NCBI RefSeq assembly: GCF_032854445.1
Contig: NC_088296.1
Span: forward strand, 25,181,897-25,245,896
Direction: 5' to 3'
DNA: 64,000 nucleotides
Origin: Liolophura sinensis
Lineage: Eukaryota; Mollusca; Polyplacophora; Chitonida; Chitonidae
Under the pieces are notes generated by a model. That model ran no database searches. It was not told the origin of the DNA and worked only from the letters and a program-made list of their open reading frames with translations. The position numbers were made by a program, and so were the translations under genes. Of the stretch, positions 38,401 to 53,400 are shown one piece after another; within the stretch, counting starts at the first letter, position 1; every line of letters starts with the position of its first letter.

Positions 38401-41400
38401 AAACACAACTCACCTGATAACAGTAAAGGCTGTAGAACTTTGGCAATCTACACCCAAAACTAAACACAACTCACCTGATAACAGTAAAGGCCGTAGAACT
38501 TTGGCAATCTACACCCAGAACTAAACACAACTCACCTGATAACACTAAAGGCCGTAGAACTTTGGCAATCTACACCCAGAACTAAACACAACTCACCTGA
38601 TAACAGTAAAGGCCGTAGAACTTTGGCAATCTACACCCAGAACTAAACACAACTCACCTGATAACACTAAAGGCCGTAGAACTTTGGCAATCTACACCCA
38701 GAACTAAACACAACTCACCTGATAACAGTAAAGGCCGCAGAACTTTGGCAATCTACACCCAGAACTAAACACAACTCACCTGATAACAGTAAAGGCCGTA
38801 GAACTTTGGCAATAATGTTCTTGGGTTCTGATTTAGATTCTATCAAATGAAAAAAAAAAAAGTTATTAATCCTCCTAGACAATTTTTCAGTTCTCTCTTC
38901 ACACTAGTGACACTCTTTTGAAACAGCATTTAGGAAATGGTCAATCTTTACTAGAATGGTTGACTTGATTATTGTTTGTTTATTTATGTAACTGATTGGT
39001 GTTTTACGCCGTACTCAACAATATTTCACGTATAGCGTTACGGTGGGCGGAAACAGGGCAGATCCTGGGGGAACCCACGACCATCGGCAGGTTGCTGACG
39101 ACCTTCTCACGTGCTGCCGGAGAGGAACCAAGAAAGAGTTGGACTTGAACTCACAGGTACCGCATTGGTGTGAGGCCACCACCTCTGACGAACCTGACTG
39201 ACGCTTTAAATGACACTAAAAACATTCAAGAGGCAGTCAGATTTCTGGGGAGGAAATGGGAGTTGTGACAGGGGGAACAACCAGCTTTCACTCTGCACCT
39301 GAGAAGCCTCCTGGCTTCACACTGCAGTTGGACCAGCAAGGTTCAGTCCGTGTGCATTACAGGAACAAATCACCATTAAATTATTAGTGTGCACCCTCTG
39401 AAAGCCATTTCATACAGATTCCATTTCATGTTTTCTACAGTGGAAAAAATACAAGAAAACCTGGAGGTCAAGGCTATGAGCCTGTCTGTCAGACAAGGCC
39501 TTTCCACAGGCCAAATCGGCTCGCCACTCACCATGTAATAGCCTGGCAGTAACTTCTGCAAGAACTCAGCCTCTTTGTGCTGGACTGTTTTGATGATGAA
39601 CTCATCGTCTGAGGTGATATAGAAAATACTGCCGCTGGCCCCAGGATTGGACAGTTCAACCATGGCTTCGTCACATAGAGAAAGCTGAAAGAATACAACA
39701 ACGCAACGTATGAATTCATTTTACAATCCTCCAGTGATTTCAACAAACAATTTTCACATTTCAGGCTGCACATTACTACACTCACCACAACAGACCACTA
39801 GTGGTGATATCAGCACCCAGTTGCAGACAGCGCCCTTTCAACCTCTCCAATTCTGTGGCTGAAGCTGCTTTCTACAGCTAATAAATGGTAACATTTCAAA
39901 ATAATATCGTGTATTTTCAGATTCTCTGATTGCTTTCACCACAAGTTACTGCGTAAGGGAAGATGATTTGCAAGGTTTAACTTCAATGAAACAGACAGTC
40001 TGTGATAATATAGTAAGCATGCTGCCACTAGTTTATGTCATAGGGCCATGAATGTACTGTAATTCTTCAACCTTTTCGCATGTTTGCAAAGGTGTTTATT
40101 TGAGCATATTCTGAAGGCATTATTCTGTGTAGGCAAATAAAATTATACTTTTTGTGAAGCCCAGAAACTGGCCAATCCAAACAATGTAGTTTTGCCTCCA
40201 AAGTCAAATTTAAAATGTGCATAAATTGTGCTGAAAGTTGCCGTTCTATATGTAAGTTGAGCAATTAGGGTAAATTATCACCTAGTCCCTGTGTACTGCC
40301 AGAGGTCGCAACACTGCGATTTAATAAACGTTTGCAAGATTAAAAAAAATGAAAGTGGCTTTCAAACAGAGTATGACCATATTGGATCATAACCTAGCCA
40401 CTGTAATTCTTCGACCTTTTTGCATGTTTGCAAGGTGTTTATTTAAGCAGATTCTGAGCGCATTATTCTGTGTAGACTGATAAAATTATACCTTTAGTGA
40501 AGCCCTAAAATTGGCCAATCCAAGCAATGTAGTTTTGTCTTCAAAATCTAATTAAAAGTGTGCATAAATTTGCTCAGTTGCATCTGAAAGTTGCTCTTTG
40601 ATATGCAAAAAGGTTGAGGAACTGGGGTAGTTGGAAAATGCCAGCAACAAAACTAACATTTTTGTGTGGCACATTTGTTTCTAAAAATACACTGTTTGGA
40701 GCAAAATTTGAGGTCATATACCGGAAAGTTTAAAGCTTAGGGCAGTATTTATTGCCTCATTTACCAGAAAGTTTAAGTGTACGGCAGTATTTATTGCCTT
40801 ATTTACCAGAAAGTTTAAGTGTAGGGCAGTATTTATTGCCTCATTTACCAGAAAGTTTAAGTGTAGAGCAGTATTTATTGCCTTATTTACCAGAAAGTTT
40901 AAAGCTTAGGGCAGTATTTATTGCCTCTTTTACCAGAAAGTTTAAGTGTAGAGCAGTATTTATTGCCTTATTTACCAGAAAGTTTAAGTGTAGGGCAGTA
41001 TTTATTGCATCATTTACCAGAAAGTTTAAAGCTTAGGGCAGTATTTATTGCCTCATTTACCAGAAAGTTTAAGTGTAGGGCAGTATTTATTACCTCATTT
41101 ACCAGAAAGTTTAAGTCTAGAGCTGTATTTATTGCCTCATTTTACCAGAAAGTTTAAGTGTAGAGCAGTATTTATTGCCTCATTTACCAGAAAGTTTAAG
41201 TGTAGGGCAGTATTTATTGCCTCATTTACCAGAAAGTTTAAGTGTAGAGCAGTATTTATTGCCTTATTTACCAGAAAGTTTAAGTGTAGGGCAGTATTTA
41301 TTGCATCATTTACCAGAAAGTTTAAGTGTAGGGCAGTATTTATTGCCTCATTTACCAGAAAGTTTAAGTGTAGGGCAGTATTTATTGCCTCATTTACCAG

Positions 41401-44400
41401 AAAGTTTAAGTGTAGGGCAGTATTTATTGCCTCATTTACCAGAAAGTTTAAGTGTAGAGCAGTATTTATTGCCTTATTTACCAGAAAGTTTAAGTGTAGG
41501 GCAGTATTTATTGCATCATTTACCAGAAAGTTTAAAGCTTAGGGCAGTATTTATTGCCTCATTTACCAGAAAGTTTAAGTGTAGGGCAGTATTTATTGCA
41601 TCATTTACCAGAAAGTTTAAGTGTAGGGCAGTATTTATTGCCTTATTTACCAGAAAGTTTAAGTGTAGAGCAGTATTTATTACCTCATTTACCAGAAAGT
41701 TTAAGTGTAGAGCTGTATTTATTGCCTCATTTTACCAGAAAGTTTAAGTGTAGGGCAGTATTTATTGCCTCATTTACCAGAAAGTTTAAGTGTAGGGCAG
41801 TATTTATTGCCTCATTTACCAGAAAGTTTAAGTGTAGGGCAGTATTTATTGCCTCATTTACCAGAAAGTTTAAGTGTAGGGCAGTATTTATTGCCTTATT
41901 TACCAGAAAGTTTAAGTGTAGGGCAGTATTTATTGCATCATTTACCAGAAAGTTTAAGTCTAGAGCTGTATTTATTGCCTCATTTTACCAGAAAGTTTAA
42001 GTGTAGGGCAGTATTTATTGCCTCATTTACCAGAAAGTTTAAGTGTAGAGCAGTATTTATTGCCTCATTTACCAGAAAGTTTAAGTGTAGGGCTGTATTT
42101 ATTGCCTCATTTACCAGAAAGTTTAAGTGTAGAGCAGTATTTATTGCCTCATTCAAGAATTATTCAGCTATACAACAATAAGCAGCTTAAAGGATGGAGA
42201 AGAAAACAACAACCTTCTGCACACAATGACAGGCCAGATGAACATTACAACAGACATAAGGTCCATGAATGTGAACTGCTTCAAACAAACTTACCATGAA
42301 GTCATCTGGCTGGATTCCAAACAGCTCCCTGAAGTACCGAAAAGCCACAGGAGCGAAAGTTTTGAAGCGATAGTCACTGAAATGATGGGCGGGTGTCAGG
42401 TTGCTCCCTTCACTACAACAACAACATACAAAAACTCTGGTCAGATGACACAGGCGAGGTTTGATAGGAGCCTGGTATAGGTACAGGTACAGAACTTCGG
42501 GGCTGGTATTATGGCTCATTAGGTCAAAATAAATCATTTCACTCTTGGAAAAGAGTGTACAGCATCTTGGAAATGAGTATACATTCTACAGTATCTTGGA
42601 AAGGAATGCATAGAATCTTGGACAGGGATGCATAGAATCTTGGACAGGAATGCATAGAATCTTGGAAATGAGTATACATTCTACAGTATCTTGGAAAGGA
42701 ATGCATAGAATCTTGGACAGGGATGCACAGAATCTTGGATAGGAATGCATAGAATCTTGGAAATGAGTATACATTCTACAGTATCTTTGACAGGAATGCA
42801 TAGAATCTTGGAAAGGAATGTACAGAATCTTGGAAAGGAGTGCTTGATATTTTGGAAAGGAGTTTACATAACCTTGGAAAAGAGTGTATATAATCTCACA
42901 AAGGAGTGCATAGAATCTTGTTAAAGGAGTGTACAGAGCATGGACAGAGGTGTACAGCATCTTGGAAAGGAGTGTATCGAATTTTGGAAAGGAGTGTACA
43001 GAACCTTGGAAAGGAGTGTAATCTCGGGAAGGAGTGTATAGCATCATGGGAAGGAGTGAACAGAATCTCTGGAAGGAGTGCATGATGCCTTGGAAAGGAA
43101 TGCACAGTATGCTGAAAAATAGTGTGCTGTACCTTGAAAGAGAGTCTAGACTCTTAATATCTTGAAGAGAAAATGATCTTCAAAACAAAGTCTGTATTAC
43201 AACATGTATACACTAGTATAATGTACTTAAAAATTGTTTAAAAGGTCTCAAACACAATATCCTAGAAAAATACAAGCATACCAAAGGAGAGAAATATTAA
43301 ATACCTTGGGAAGAAGACACTTTCCACGACAGCGAAATCCTGCATAAGCACGTCTCTCTCTGGTTTAGCCGCAAGTCCACCTATACTCTGCCCAATGCCC
43401 AGCTGGATTGCGGCCATAAGCTCCGACGTCGGTTTCTGAAAGGAAATGGATTCCACATATTTAGATAATCACAAAAAGGCTATTAAGCTGAGTAACATTT
43501 TAATGATTATGTAACTAAACATGTCAACTGTATTTCACACGTTTCAATCATCAAAAAGTTCTAACTATAAAATAAAAAAGTAAGTTGCACTATAATTTTT
43601 ATTATTTTTATTTTTGATAAATATGAGGAGGAAGGGCAATAACTCTACTTGACTTCAGATAATATGCACTTTCAAAAGGACGAGGAGGGGGAGGGGACAT
43701 CATTCCACGATAAACAAAAATATAAACAAAAAAACAAACAAAAAACAGCTGTCTGGTTGTCCATATACATGGTGTGTATATCTATGATGTTAAAAAGTTT
43801 CCGAGAAAATCTAACAGTAAGAATGTCTTGACAAAATACTGAGTCACAACAGTATACACATTAAATGGTATTACACAAGTCAGTGAAGCTGACATAATTG
43901 TTCATCACGTATATAAAACAAACCAAGCCAATGATTTATAAAACCTAAAACTGGCCTTTTAATACCAAACAGCAGTTCACAGTATTTTTGAAAAATTAAC
44001 CTTTCACCATAAGTCTCTCATTGAAGCCTGAATATTGAGATTTTCTGTCTTCATTTCTGTCTTTATAACCATAGCAATGTTAGTGCCCAGGTCATGTCTA
44101 GAAAAAAAAATACTCCAGGTTCTGACCCCAAAAATGTAAAGGTGACATTATGCTTATAAAATGCAACTCAAATGATGATTTCTGAGAGTTTTTAAGCCTG
44201 TCAATAAGAGAAATTTGTGAGAAATCTAATCTTTTCATGGAAAAAGCATGATATTTTTTTTCAATTCAATGGTCAGTTTTCATAACATTTCATTTGTTTG
44301 GGTACCCTAGTGGCTTTCCAGAAAAAAAACTGGCTCTAGATATGGCACAGAGTGTGACAGTATATGGCCTTATAGGCAAGATGCAGACTAGAGAATTCAA

Positions 44401-47400
44401 ACTAGGTATGTAAATCAAGGGCCTGATACTCTATGTGGCATAATTTTGGTGATCTGACTATATAAACTTGGACTGCTACCTGTACGAAGAAGCACATGTT
44501 TAGTACACAACATATAAGACACATGTATGACAGATATTGAAGAAAAAAAAAAAACCCGTCTCCACAGAATATTCCATGAAACAGTTGTAGAGATTTGGAG
44601 TGATGATAGCTCCTTGACTTACATGCACACCTGTGAACGACGGTGCAAGACTGTGATTTTTCATCCAGACAAACTGCAGCAAACTTCCACACCTCAAACG
44701 ATGGTCGTTAGGATGTAACCAAAACGCCTCCTCTCTACTACTTTCACTAGTGTACAGGTTATATATGCTATTAAAGCCCAACTGTGAGCCTTTCTCCATT
44801 GAAAAACCAAATCGTTGCATGATTTTTGGTTGTTAGAACAATTGCACAAAAAATCCAAACTTAACTAATATGTCATTATATCAGACCTTAACGAGCTTAA
44901 ACAAGGATTAAAAATCATTCCTTACATTTCAAGTACAAATCTGTACACAATATTTTTATACAAACATCATTCATAAAACTTATAATCAACTATTCGCATA
45001 AAAAACAATTACACTGATTTACTTGTCTTTGTGTCTCAGCGAAGAAAGACGGCAAATGGCAATTATCAACGTATTAACGGAAACATTCAGTCACCTGTTT
45101 TGATAGGTGTAAGTTTTGATAAAAGATTTGACTGGAATTTTTCATGATATTTATACAAGTATATACAGTATGATAAAATAGTTCATCAAGAGAAATGAGA
45201 TACAGGTTTATCGCAAATTGAACATACACTGGATGTTTTGTACAATATGTAAAAGCAGGGAATGCTCACTATCACAGTCTCTTATTCACAATTTAAAAGT
45301 AATCAAATGTTGGGGGTGGTTTCCTTATGAAGGTTTGTTATATCACATAGATGTTAATAATTCCGGCTTGCTATTCTGACTTATTCACAAGTCTACCATT
45401 CAACAGTTAAACACTGATAACTTCAACTCTATGATTCTTGTCATTGTAAAATACAGCTGAAGATTTTCCCCAGACAGACACCTGATGCCCTTTTGTTTGT
45501 ATAGAATACCATTCCAAGTGACAAAGTTTACATGTACACCATTATGTACACATCACACATTAGGATCAGCGGATGAACGTTTGAGGTTTTGAGAATACAC
45601 AGCCTTCCGATGTCCTGAAGAAATCTTCTCACGAACAACTCGCATAATGCTTCGCTGGTTATAAAGCCGTCATTGCAAAATGAACGTTTAACCTGGGTCT
45701 TAATCTGTAGATCCCAGATGTAATCAAAGGTAGCGAAGCCGTATACAAACACATCCTTCAGTTTGCGAATACTTTGCCAGCTTCTAGCCACATGCACGAA
45801 CTGGGGGTAGAACTTTCCAGTTCCATCCTCATCGCCTTGAGATTCAGCATCCACCGGCAATACACAAGCTAGTGGATTGTACTTCGAATAAATCTTGGTA
45901 ACATCCCTATACAGCCGTGTGCAGCCATGACCCTGGTGCAGAAGCCTTGTGCAGGCAGTGACTGAGTTGTCTGCAGTCTACTCCTTCACACACACACACA
46001 ATGTAGATGGAATAATGGCTGATCAGAGGCAAGCAGGTCTGTTGTACATGTACACGACACTTTAGGTCATCCCAAAAACTGCTTAACTGTACCTACATCC
46101 ACATTAACAATATCCTTGCCCATGATCTGAAGCTGTATTAGATACAGTTTGACTAAAAGTAAACATGTTTGGTGTCTGGGTCTGTAATCCTGAGTCACTT
46201 ACAGGCACATGTATTACACACACACACACACACGGCATGAATCATAGAAAATCACCCTCACATCCAAAAGCGTTCCTGTCAATAAGCGTCACGCTTTATG
46301 AATCCTTCCTGACCAAGTTTGCTGTACACTACTTCTCTTTTACAAAAACATGCAAACTTTACATTCATAGTCCGGAAGCAAGGAAAGATTCCACTTCTAT
46401 ATTAAACAGCTCAGGATAATTTGCAACCATAAATGGCCCCAGACTGCTCCAATGTTCCATTCCACAATAGTAATGTTCTCGAAACTCAGCTGATCCTGGG
46501 ATTTCTTTAGACTGAAAACAGATCCTCGTCCTCAGGAAGAGCAAATGGTTTGGTTTTTCTGACCCTTGTTAAGGGAATATCCCAAACTGCCTAGTGAGGG
46601 AGACATCACAATTTTACAGGAAATGCTCTCATAAAACATTGACTTTCAAGCACACAGCCAGGACAGCGGAATTAATCTCCAGTTTTATCTCCTGTCCGCA
46701 GGGGTGTCAAAGGTTACAGAGTACTTCTTGGACTGACAGTCCTAACTGATGGTCAGTTGGACAACTGCTGGTGGTAGTAATTCCCAGACACATGCCACAG
46801 AGTGCAGGAAAACCTGTGAACTCACCCAGCTGTTTAGTCCTTAAGTCCTTCCTCTGTTTACTTTAATGATATACAGAAGTAAAAGCAGTCCAGTGTTATC
46901 TCCCCATCCTGCTGGGCACAGTTCTAAGGCAACTTTTAAGCCATCCAAACCACTTGACTCTGAGCAGGAACCAGAATCTCACAACACCAACAGCAGCAGC
47001 ACCAGGCTACAGTATACATGCGAAGTGCCTTAGTTCTTGCATGTGCATTAAGTTTAAATTCAAATGGTGGGAAATTGCTGCAGAACACTTGCAGCTTGTA
47101 AAGTCACACCTTCACACACATTCAAGCCCAGATGCCTGCGAGTTCACAAGCTCCTCTTCTCAGACCAGGATATCAATACCGGTACAACCGAACCAGACCT
47201 ACATGTACACGCCTAGGTCCTTCACACATCCTGTCACCTACTGTAGGGCACAATAGGATGTTCCGTTTACCGTGGTACAACCACTAGGACATGTGTGTTT
47301 CTACATTTAAATCAGCAACAGGTCTTCTCCAACATTAAAGCGACATCAGCCAGTAGTTAGCAGCACATGTACATATAAGGTCCCACATGTATATGACATC

Positions 47401-50400
47401 AGCTATGTTACCATCACACCTCATACCAAGATCCCAGCCCACATACATGTATAACATATCACCTAGCAGTTATCACCTTTCTCATGCGAGTTATCAAGAG
47501 CTGTGATTTCACGATAAACAGAATTTTGTGTATTTTCTCTGAAAAGTGTGACCATGTGTATAAATATCGGCACCAAAGCCTAATCTCCTGGTCAAGTTTT
47601 CAATCCAATCACCTGTACACGGATTTCTTGGAATACAGTCTGAAGCAGCCACACGTACCTGGGTGTTTGCAGCAAGTCATACGTCTGTTTCCATGTACTT
47701 AAAAAGAAATCCATCAGCTCATCCAATAGGTGTATACATCATAATCAGTCTCTTCATTAGTCTGCGAGTTGGACACAGATAGCAGCCACGAACAGAAGTG
47801 TTGTATGGTACAGGTGAAAGAGGCACACTGACCATGTACATATAGACCACTGCAGTCAAAGATAAGTCAACATTCTGACCAGCAGATGAGGACCCAGGCT
47901 CATATACATCATACCATGTATACATGTATGTCGTAGTCTTGTGGTTTTCCGTGGTAAGGATCAAACAGCGGTCTTGTCACTTCAGAGTTAAAACTTACAA
48001 AGTCTCCAGCCTCACAGAGCTGTTACAAGTACCTCAAGCTTCTGATCTTTCTTGCTTCATCTTGTTTGTCACAAAAGCACAGCCACACAGTGCAGTGAAT
48101 TTGGAGTCAGCTGGTCAGTCTTACAACTACAACATCAGTTACTGAGATCAACATCACCCAGAGACCTGTGTAGGTACAATACGCACAGCACACTGGTTCT
48201 TCTTCTTCTTACATACAACATACCCTTAACACAGTCTTCAGATAATCATGTTCAGGTAATGGCCAATCAAGTGCTCAGTCATGTACAGCAGTACACATGG
48301 TAACAGCTCGAGAGTCTGCAGGTAAGTGCGTGTGGGTGAGCATGTGTCTGGATTGCCCGCATGTACTACAGTCTGGTATTGATGGTGACACCAGTACTGG
48401 GCAGTTAGATGTACATATGGTCAATATCTCTGCCATGTCCAACATGATACTGAAGGGTTTTAGCTGATTGAAGAGGGGACACTAGTCCAGCACATGGCAA
48501 CTGTTACACATGTACAGGTGGGTAACGGTTAAATACGCACACACACGTAGGTAAGTATGGGGCATAAGGTGAAGTATAAATCCTTCCGTGAACCACACCC
48601 AATGATCATCCATCTAGCACGTTCACGCACCTGTACAGGTAGATCTTGTGCCCGTCTCTATAACCTGCCCGTCTCTAGTACCATCAAAAGCTGACTTACA
48701 AGTTCTATCTCCTTGTCAAACGATAATCTGATCAACTAAGAAATTTTAAAGAGGCTGTATACAGTATATGTACACTGTATGCTTCATACGATCTACAGCT
48801 TCAGGCACATGAACAAAGGGCACTAATCAATGAGAGGCACAGGTACAAGGAACACACAGCCAAACGACTGAACATGTACAATAGTCATGACAGGCTATTT
48901 GTACTACATCTCTGTTATAATGCATCTGTGTAATACAGTATCAGATTTTACACATATGCTGAAAGGCCCAACTTGCACCAGTACACCGGATAGGTAATAA
49001 ACACCTTATCACAACCTTAAATGTATTGGCCACGTATGAAACCAAGTAGATACCAGGCGGCCATCTGACAGCAAAAACAAATCTTGCTATATGAGGAAGA
49101 ACAGATAGGGCAAAATAATCCTAAATGTATCAGCTTTTGGTAAATTGCAATGGAATCTAACGGAGTTCAACAACACGAGGCCAGTCGTTTGTAGATGTAC
49201 GCTCTAAACAAGCAAATACTTTTGTATCCTGCATGCATATGGCCAAACTATACACCACTGAAGTAAAATAAATGTACTATCTTTTCCAAAACAAAAAGTT
49301 GTATAGTACACGTATACATAAGTAAACTGGCAAAACTGTATGCATCTTTACTACTTCATTCTGGCAATAACGCAGAATGGACAGAATTCAGGGCATTACC
49401 AACACTACAAGTTTCAAGTCAGCGCAGCATGATTTGTTCTTATGAATGGCCCAAACATAGAACCTGTGAACGTACAGGTATAGAGCACGTGAACGTACAG
49501 GTATAGAGCACGTGAACGTACAGGTATAGAGCACGTGAACGTATGAACGTACAGGTATAGAGCACGTGAACGTACAGGTATAGAGCCTGTAAACGTACAG
49601 GTATAGAGCACGTGAACGTACAGGTATAGAGCACGTGAACATACAGGTATAGTGTAGATGCTGGAGAAGCCCTGTCCATACGCATACAGACAGTCTATAG
49701 TTCCACTGTCTGAGTGCACCACAGTACAAGTGTTCTCTCAGTTCATCACTGTGATTTAAAGTACTACACGTACACAGAGAACAAAATATTTTCCACACTT
49801 GCTTTCAAGAATTCAAAATAAAAAATAAAAAACGTGACTTGAGCCCACGTCATCCCAACCCTGTATCCCGCAAAACTTCATAATAAAAAATTTTATAAAC
49901 GGAAACTTATATATTTCAGCCTTTGTGGACAACCTTAATTCTTTGTCGATGTCATCGTTCTGATGAGCCTGAACTGTTTAGACATTTTGACAGCTGGTAA
50001 ATGTAAGCTATGAATCGCTGGTCTCAGCACAGTCATCAATGATCATGTCAGGCATCTTGCTCATTTATGGACCAACAGGCTTCTGTGTACGTATGTACAA
50101 ATGCCTGTATCCAATTGCTTTGGAGATCTATGTGGCAGTCATAGGGATTCAGCCATGGGCAACCTGAACTCCTGTCAGAACAGCATTTGCATGTATGGTA
50201 CTATAATTCTTCAACCTTTTCGCATGTTTGTAAGGTGTTCATTCTAACATATTCTCAAGGTATTATTCTGTGCAGGCTGATACATGCACTTTTTGTGAAG
50301 CTCTGAAATTGACCAATCCAACGTATGTAGTTTTGTCTCCAAAATCTAATTACAAATGAGATAAATTGCACTGAAAATTGTTTCACACGTGAAAAGGTTC

Positions 50401-53400
50401 AGGGATACAAGTATCCAGCAGGTAAACACTCATCAGGTAAACACGCAGCCAGGTAAACTCTGTGCAACACATACTGGGTATACTTGTACATTCCATGTGT
50501 GTAACCAGCAACATGTGATGTACAGGAAACTAAACTGAAGATAAATCCATGGAGAGACCATGATACATGTACATAATATAAGGTCTGCATTGCACAAAAT
50601 CTATACATCGTATACATGTATATCCAATCACAAGTGACATCAACACCAGTACTGGTCAGTATTGGTCACCTCCTCCTCCTCCACACTCTGGCTGCTGCAG
50701 TGACCAGTTAATAGCCAAGCCTATTCATTTAGCTTAGTCACTAATGGACGTGTTCAGCGCAATCACCTTGATACAGGTGTGGATACAGGTACACTGGCCC
50801 TCATGATGACAAACAGCACTAAGTAAGTCCTTGTAAATCAGCCTCTCCTCCACTAATTAGACCCTCAATACCTGCACAAATGATGTGCAGCTCTGGTCAT
50901 CTGTACAGGTAAAACAGGACAGATAAAGACAGCTCTGCAAGCGCGAGTTGACTGTCAATATTCAATAATCACTCAATACAGGTGCATGTTCGCTTGTGAC
51001 TGAATCCTTGTAGAACATTTACGCTACATTCTACAGATCTATACTGTACTTGTATTAATCTGATTGATGTCAACATTATGTCCCACTCAAGATCCATGGA
51101 TGTCATGACAATCAGTTTTATGGCTGGAGAACCATGGACTGGCTGGAGTAAACCAGAGGCGTGTTTACTCTCACTGACAAGCCCGGTTTCCTTGCTCTAT
51201 AAACCTCTCAGCACCGAGTACAAAGCCAGGCAAGTGATCTTCAATGGCCTTCATGTAACACCACATGAAAATCGTTTGAGTTGTTGACCATTTACCACCC
51301 CCAATTCCAATGCCAAGATCCCCAGTGTACTGAATGTTTGAATTTAGTTCCTTGGTAGCTTCAGCGAAGCTTTTTACATGTGATTATGTAGTGAAATATA
51401 ACAGTGTAATATACAGCTATTGAACAAACATTCTACTTTGTTAACATATTTATCTGCTATCCAGGGGAAGTCAGCATCTAGAAAGATGCATCAGGGGACA
51501 CAAAACCCATACAAATTACCTGCTGGGATACAGTGTCTACGTTCATGTCATTCATGTTCTTTTTTTTTTGTCTACACTGGTACTGCCGCGTCAAGGCACT
51601 GAGCTATTAAAATTTTTTAGAAAACATCCTGTTTGATAAAATTTTATTTACAAGCAGTGTCCACATGTTATATTTGTGTGGTGTTTCTGGACAAGTCTTG
51701 ACTGATTTCTTTGTGGAATTAATTTTCTAAATGAAAATACACAATTTGAGCATTCTTTCAGTGTATCTTTTCGGCTGTTTAGGTTTGGGTGCCTTCACAC
51801 TGTGTGAAATTAGACTCAGAGTGCATACACTGGCCATGTAGGCCTACTTATGACAGCCTGGGGCCTTATTTTTCGGCTTTAGGAATTGAAATTTTTGTCC
51901 ACCGTATCAATGCTTTCTTATGACAAATGTGTCTAAATTTCAATTTCCAGTACTAAAACGTGAGCATTGTGAAGGGATTTTAAATTTTGACTTAAGTCAC
52001 AAACGGGAATTGTGTGGAATCTGACTCTGGTCCTTAAATTACATCAACAAATAAAACCTAATGCAGCTAAACTCTACATGGCCATGTCTATTACACAATA
52101 TAGAATCAGTTTCTTCTGAGCACAACCCTGATTAAGATGAGGCAAATAGTCAAGCAACATGCCAGAAATAAACTAGCTGCACGAGGCCAACATGTGATTA
52201 GCTCAATACTGAACAATGGTCATGACAGTCAAGTGATTTCCAAGAAAACTGAGTTACAGGAATCAGAGGATCCAGTAGATGCTAAAAGAACAGTTCAATA
52301 CCCCAGTACAACAAGCCATTGTGACGCAACAGTGGAGTCACAGAAGCTGTGGAGACCACCAACTGCACCCCTCCCCCTTTCCCCTGTGCCCCCCCCCCCC
52401 CCCCCCACCTAACTATTTAAGCATGTCCAGGATCAATTGTATTGATTGACTGAGAAGCATGAAGCCTGTAGATGTAGCTGGTTTTATCGTGTTAATCCTA
52501 CAGCCACACCCTTGCATCCTGGTCCCAGCCATGCACTGATAATGCACCAGGCGGCTCGTACTCTGTAACACTTGTACACATCCATCCATCCCAAAGCCCT
52601 TTATCAATGAACTCAACAGTTTTCAAAAAGTGTCCTCCCTGCAAAGAATTTTGCTTCAACCTTTTTGCTTTCGATGCTGCTATAACCTAAATGGTTGAGA
52701 CTCTGGCTTACTTCGAGCACAATCTTTTGATACCCAACAAGCCCTAAGGTAATTTTCAACACTAGAAGAACCTGCACCATGCCCAGAAAGTCTGTATCCC
52801 ATAAATGATAATGCTGTTATCACTTTCTAAATGACACCCACCATTTTCATGGTGACATCCTTTTGAAATGCAAACTGTTAGAGTCAGTTGTATTTATGTC
52901 TAGTTGCTTATTTAAGGGCTCAAAGAAGAGAGATAATACAAGTACATCTACAACATATGTTCCCCTCATTTCCACAGTCAATGGACAGATATGTTCCCCT
53001 CATTTCCACAGCCAATGGACAGATATGTTCCCCTCATTTCCACAATCAATGGACAGATATGTTCCCCTCATTTCCACAGCCAATGGACAGATATGTTCCC
53101 CTCATTTCCACAGCCAATGGACAGATATGTTCCCCTCATTTCCACAGCCAATGGACAGATATGTTCCCCTCATTTCCACGGCCAATGGACAGATATGTTC
53201 CCCTCATTTCCACGGCCAATGGACAGATATGTTCCCCTCATTTCCACGGCCAATGGACAGATATGTTCCCCTCATTTCCACAGCCAATGGACAGGATAGC
53301 TGCATCATGCCAGAAGGTAATACATCTTAGTTCTGGTGGGGCCTGGGCACATTCTGATGATAGTGTCAAGCAATATGTAATAAAAATTGAACTTAATGGG

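Noticed and set aside
42226-42480. 84-codon plus ORF
   Set aside because: Antisense shadow of PIP5K1 exon 5.
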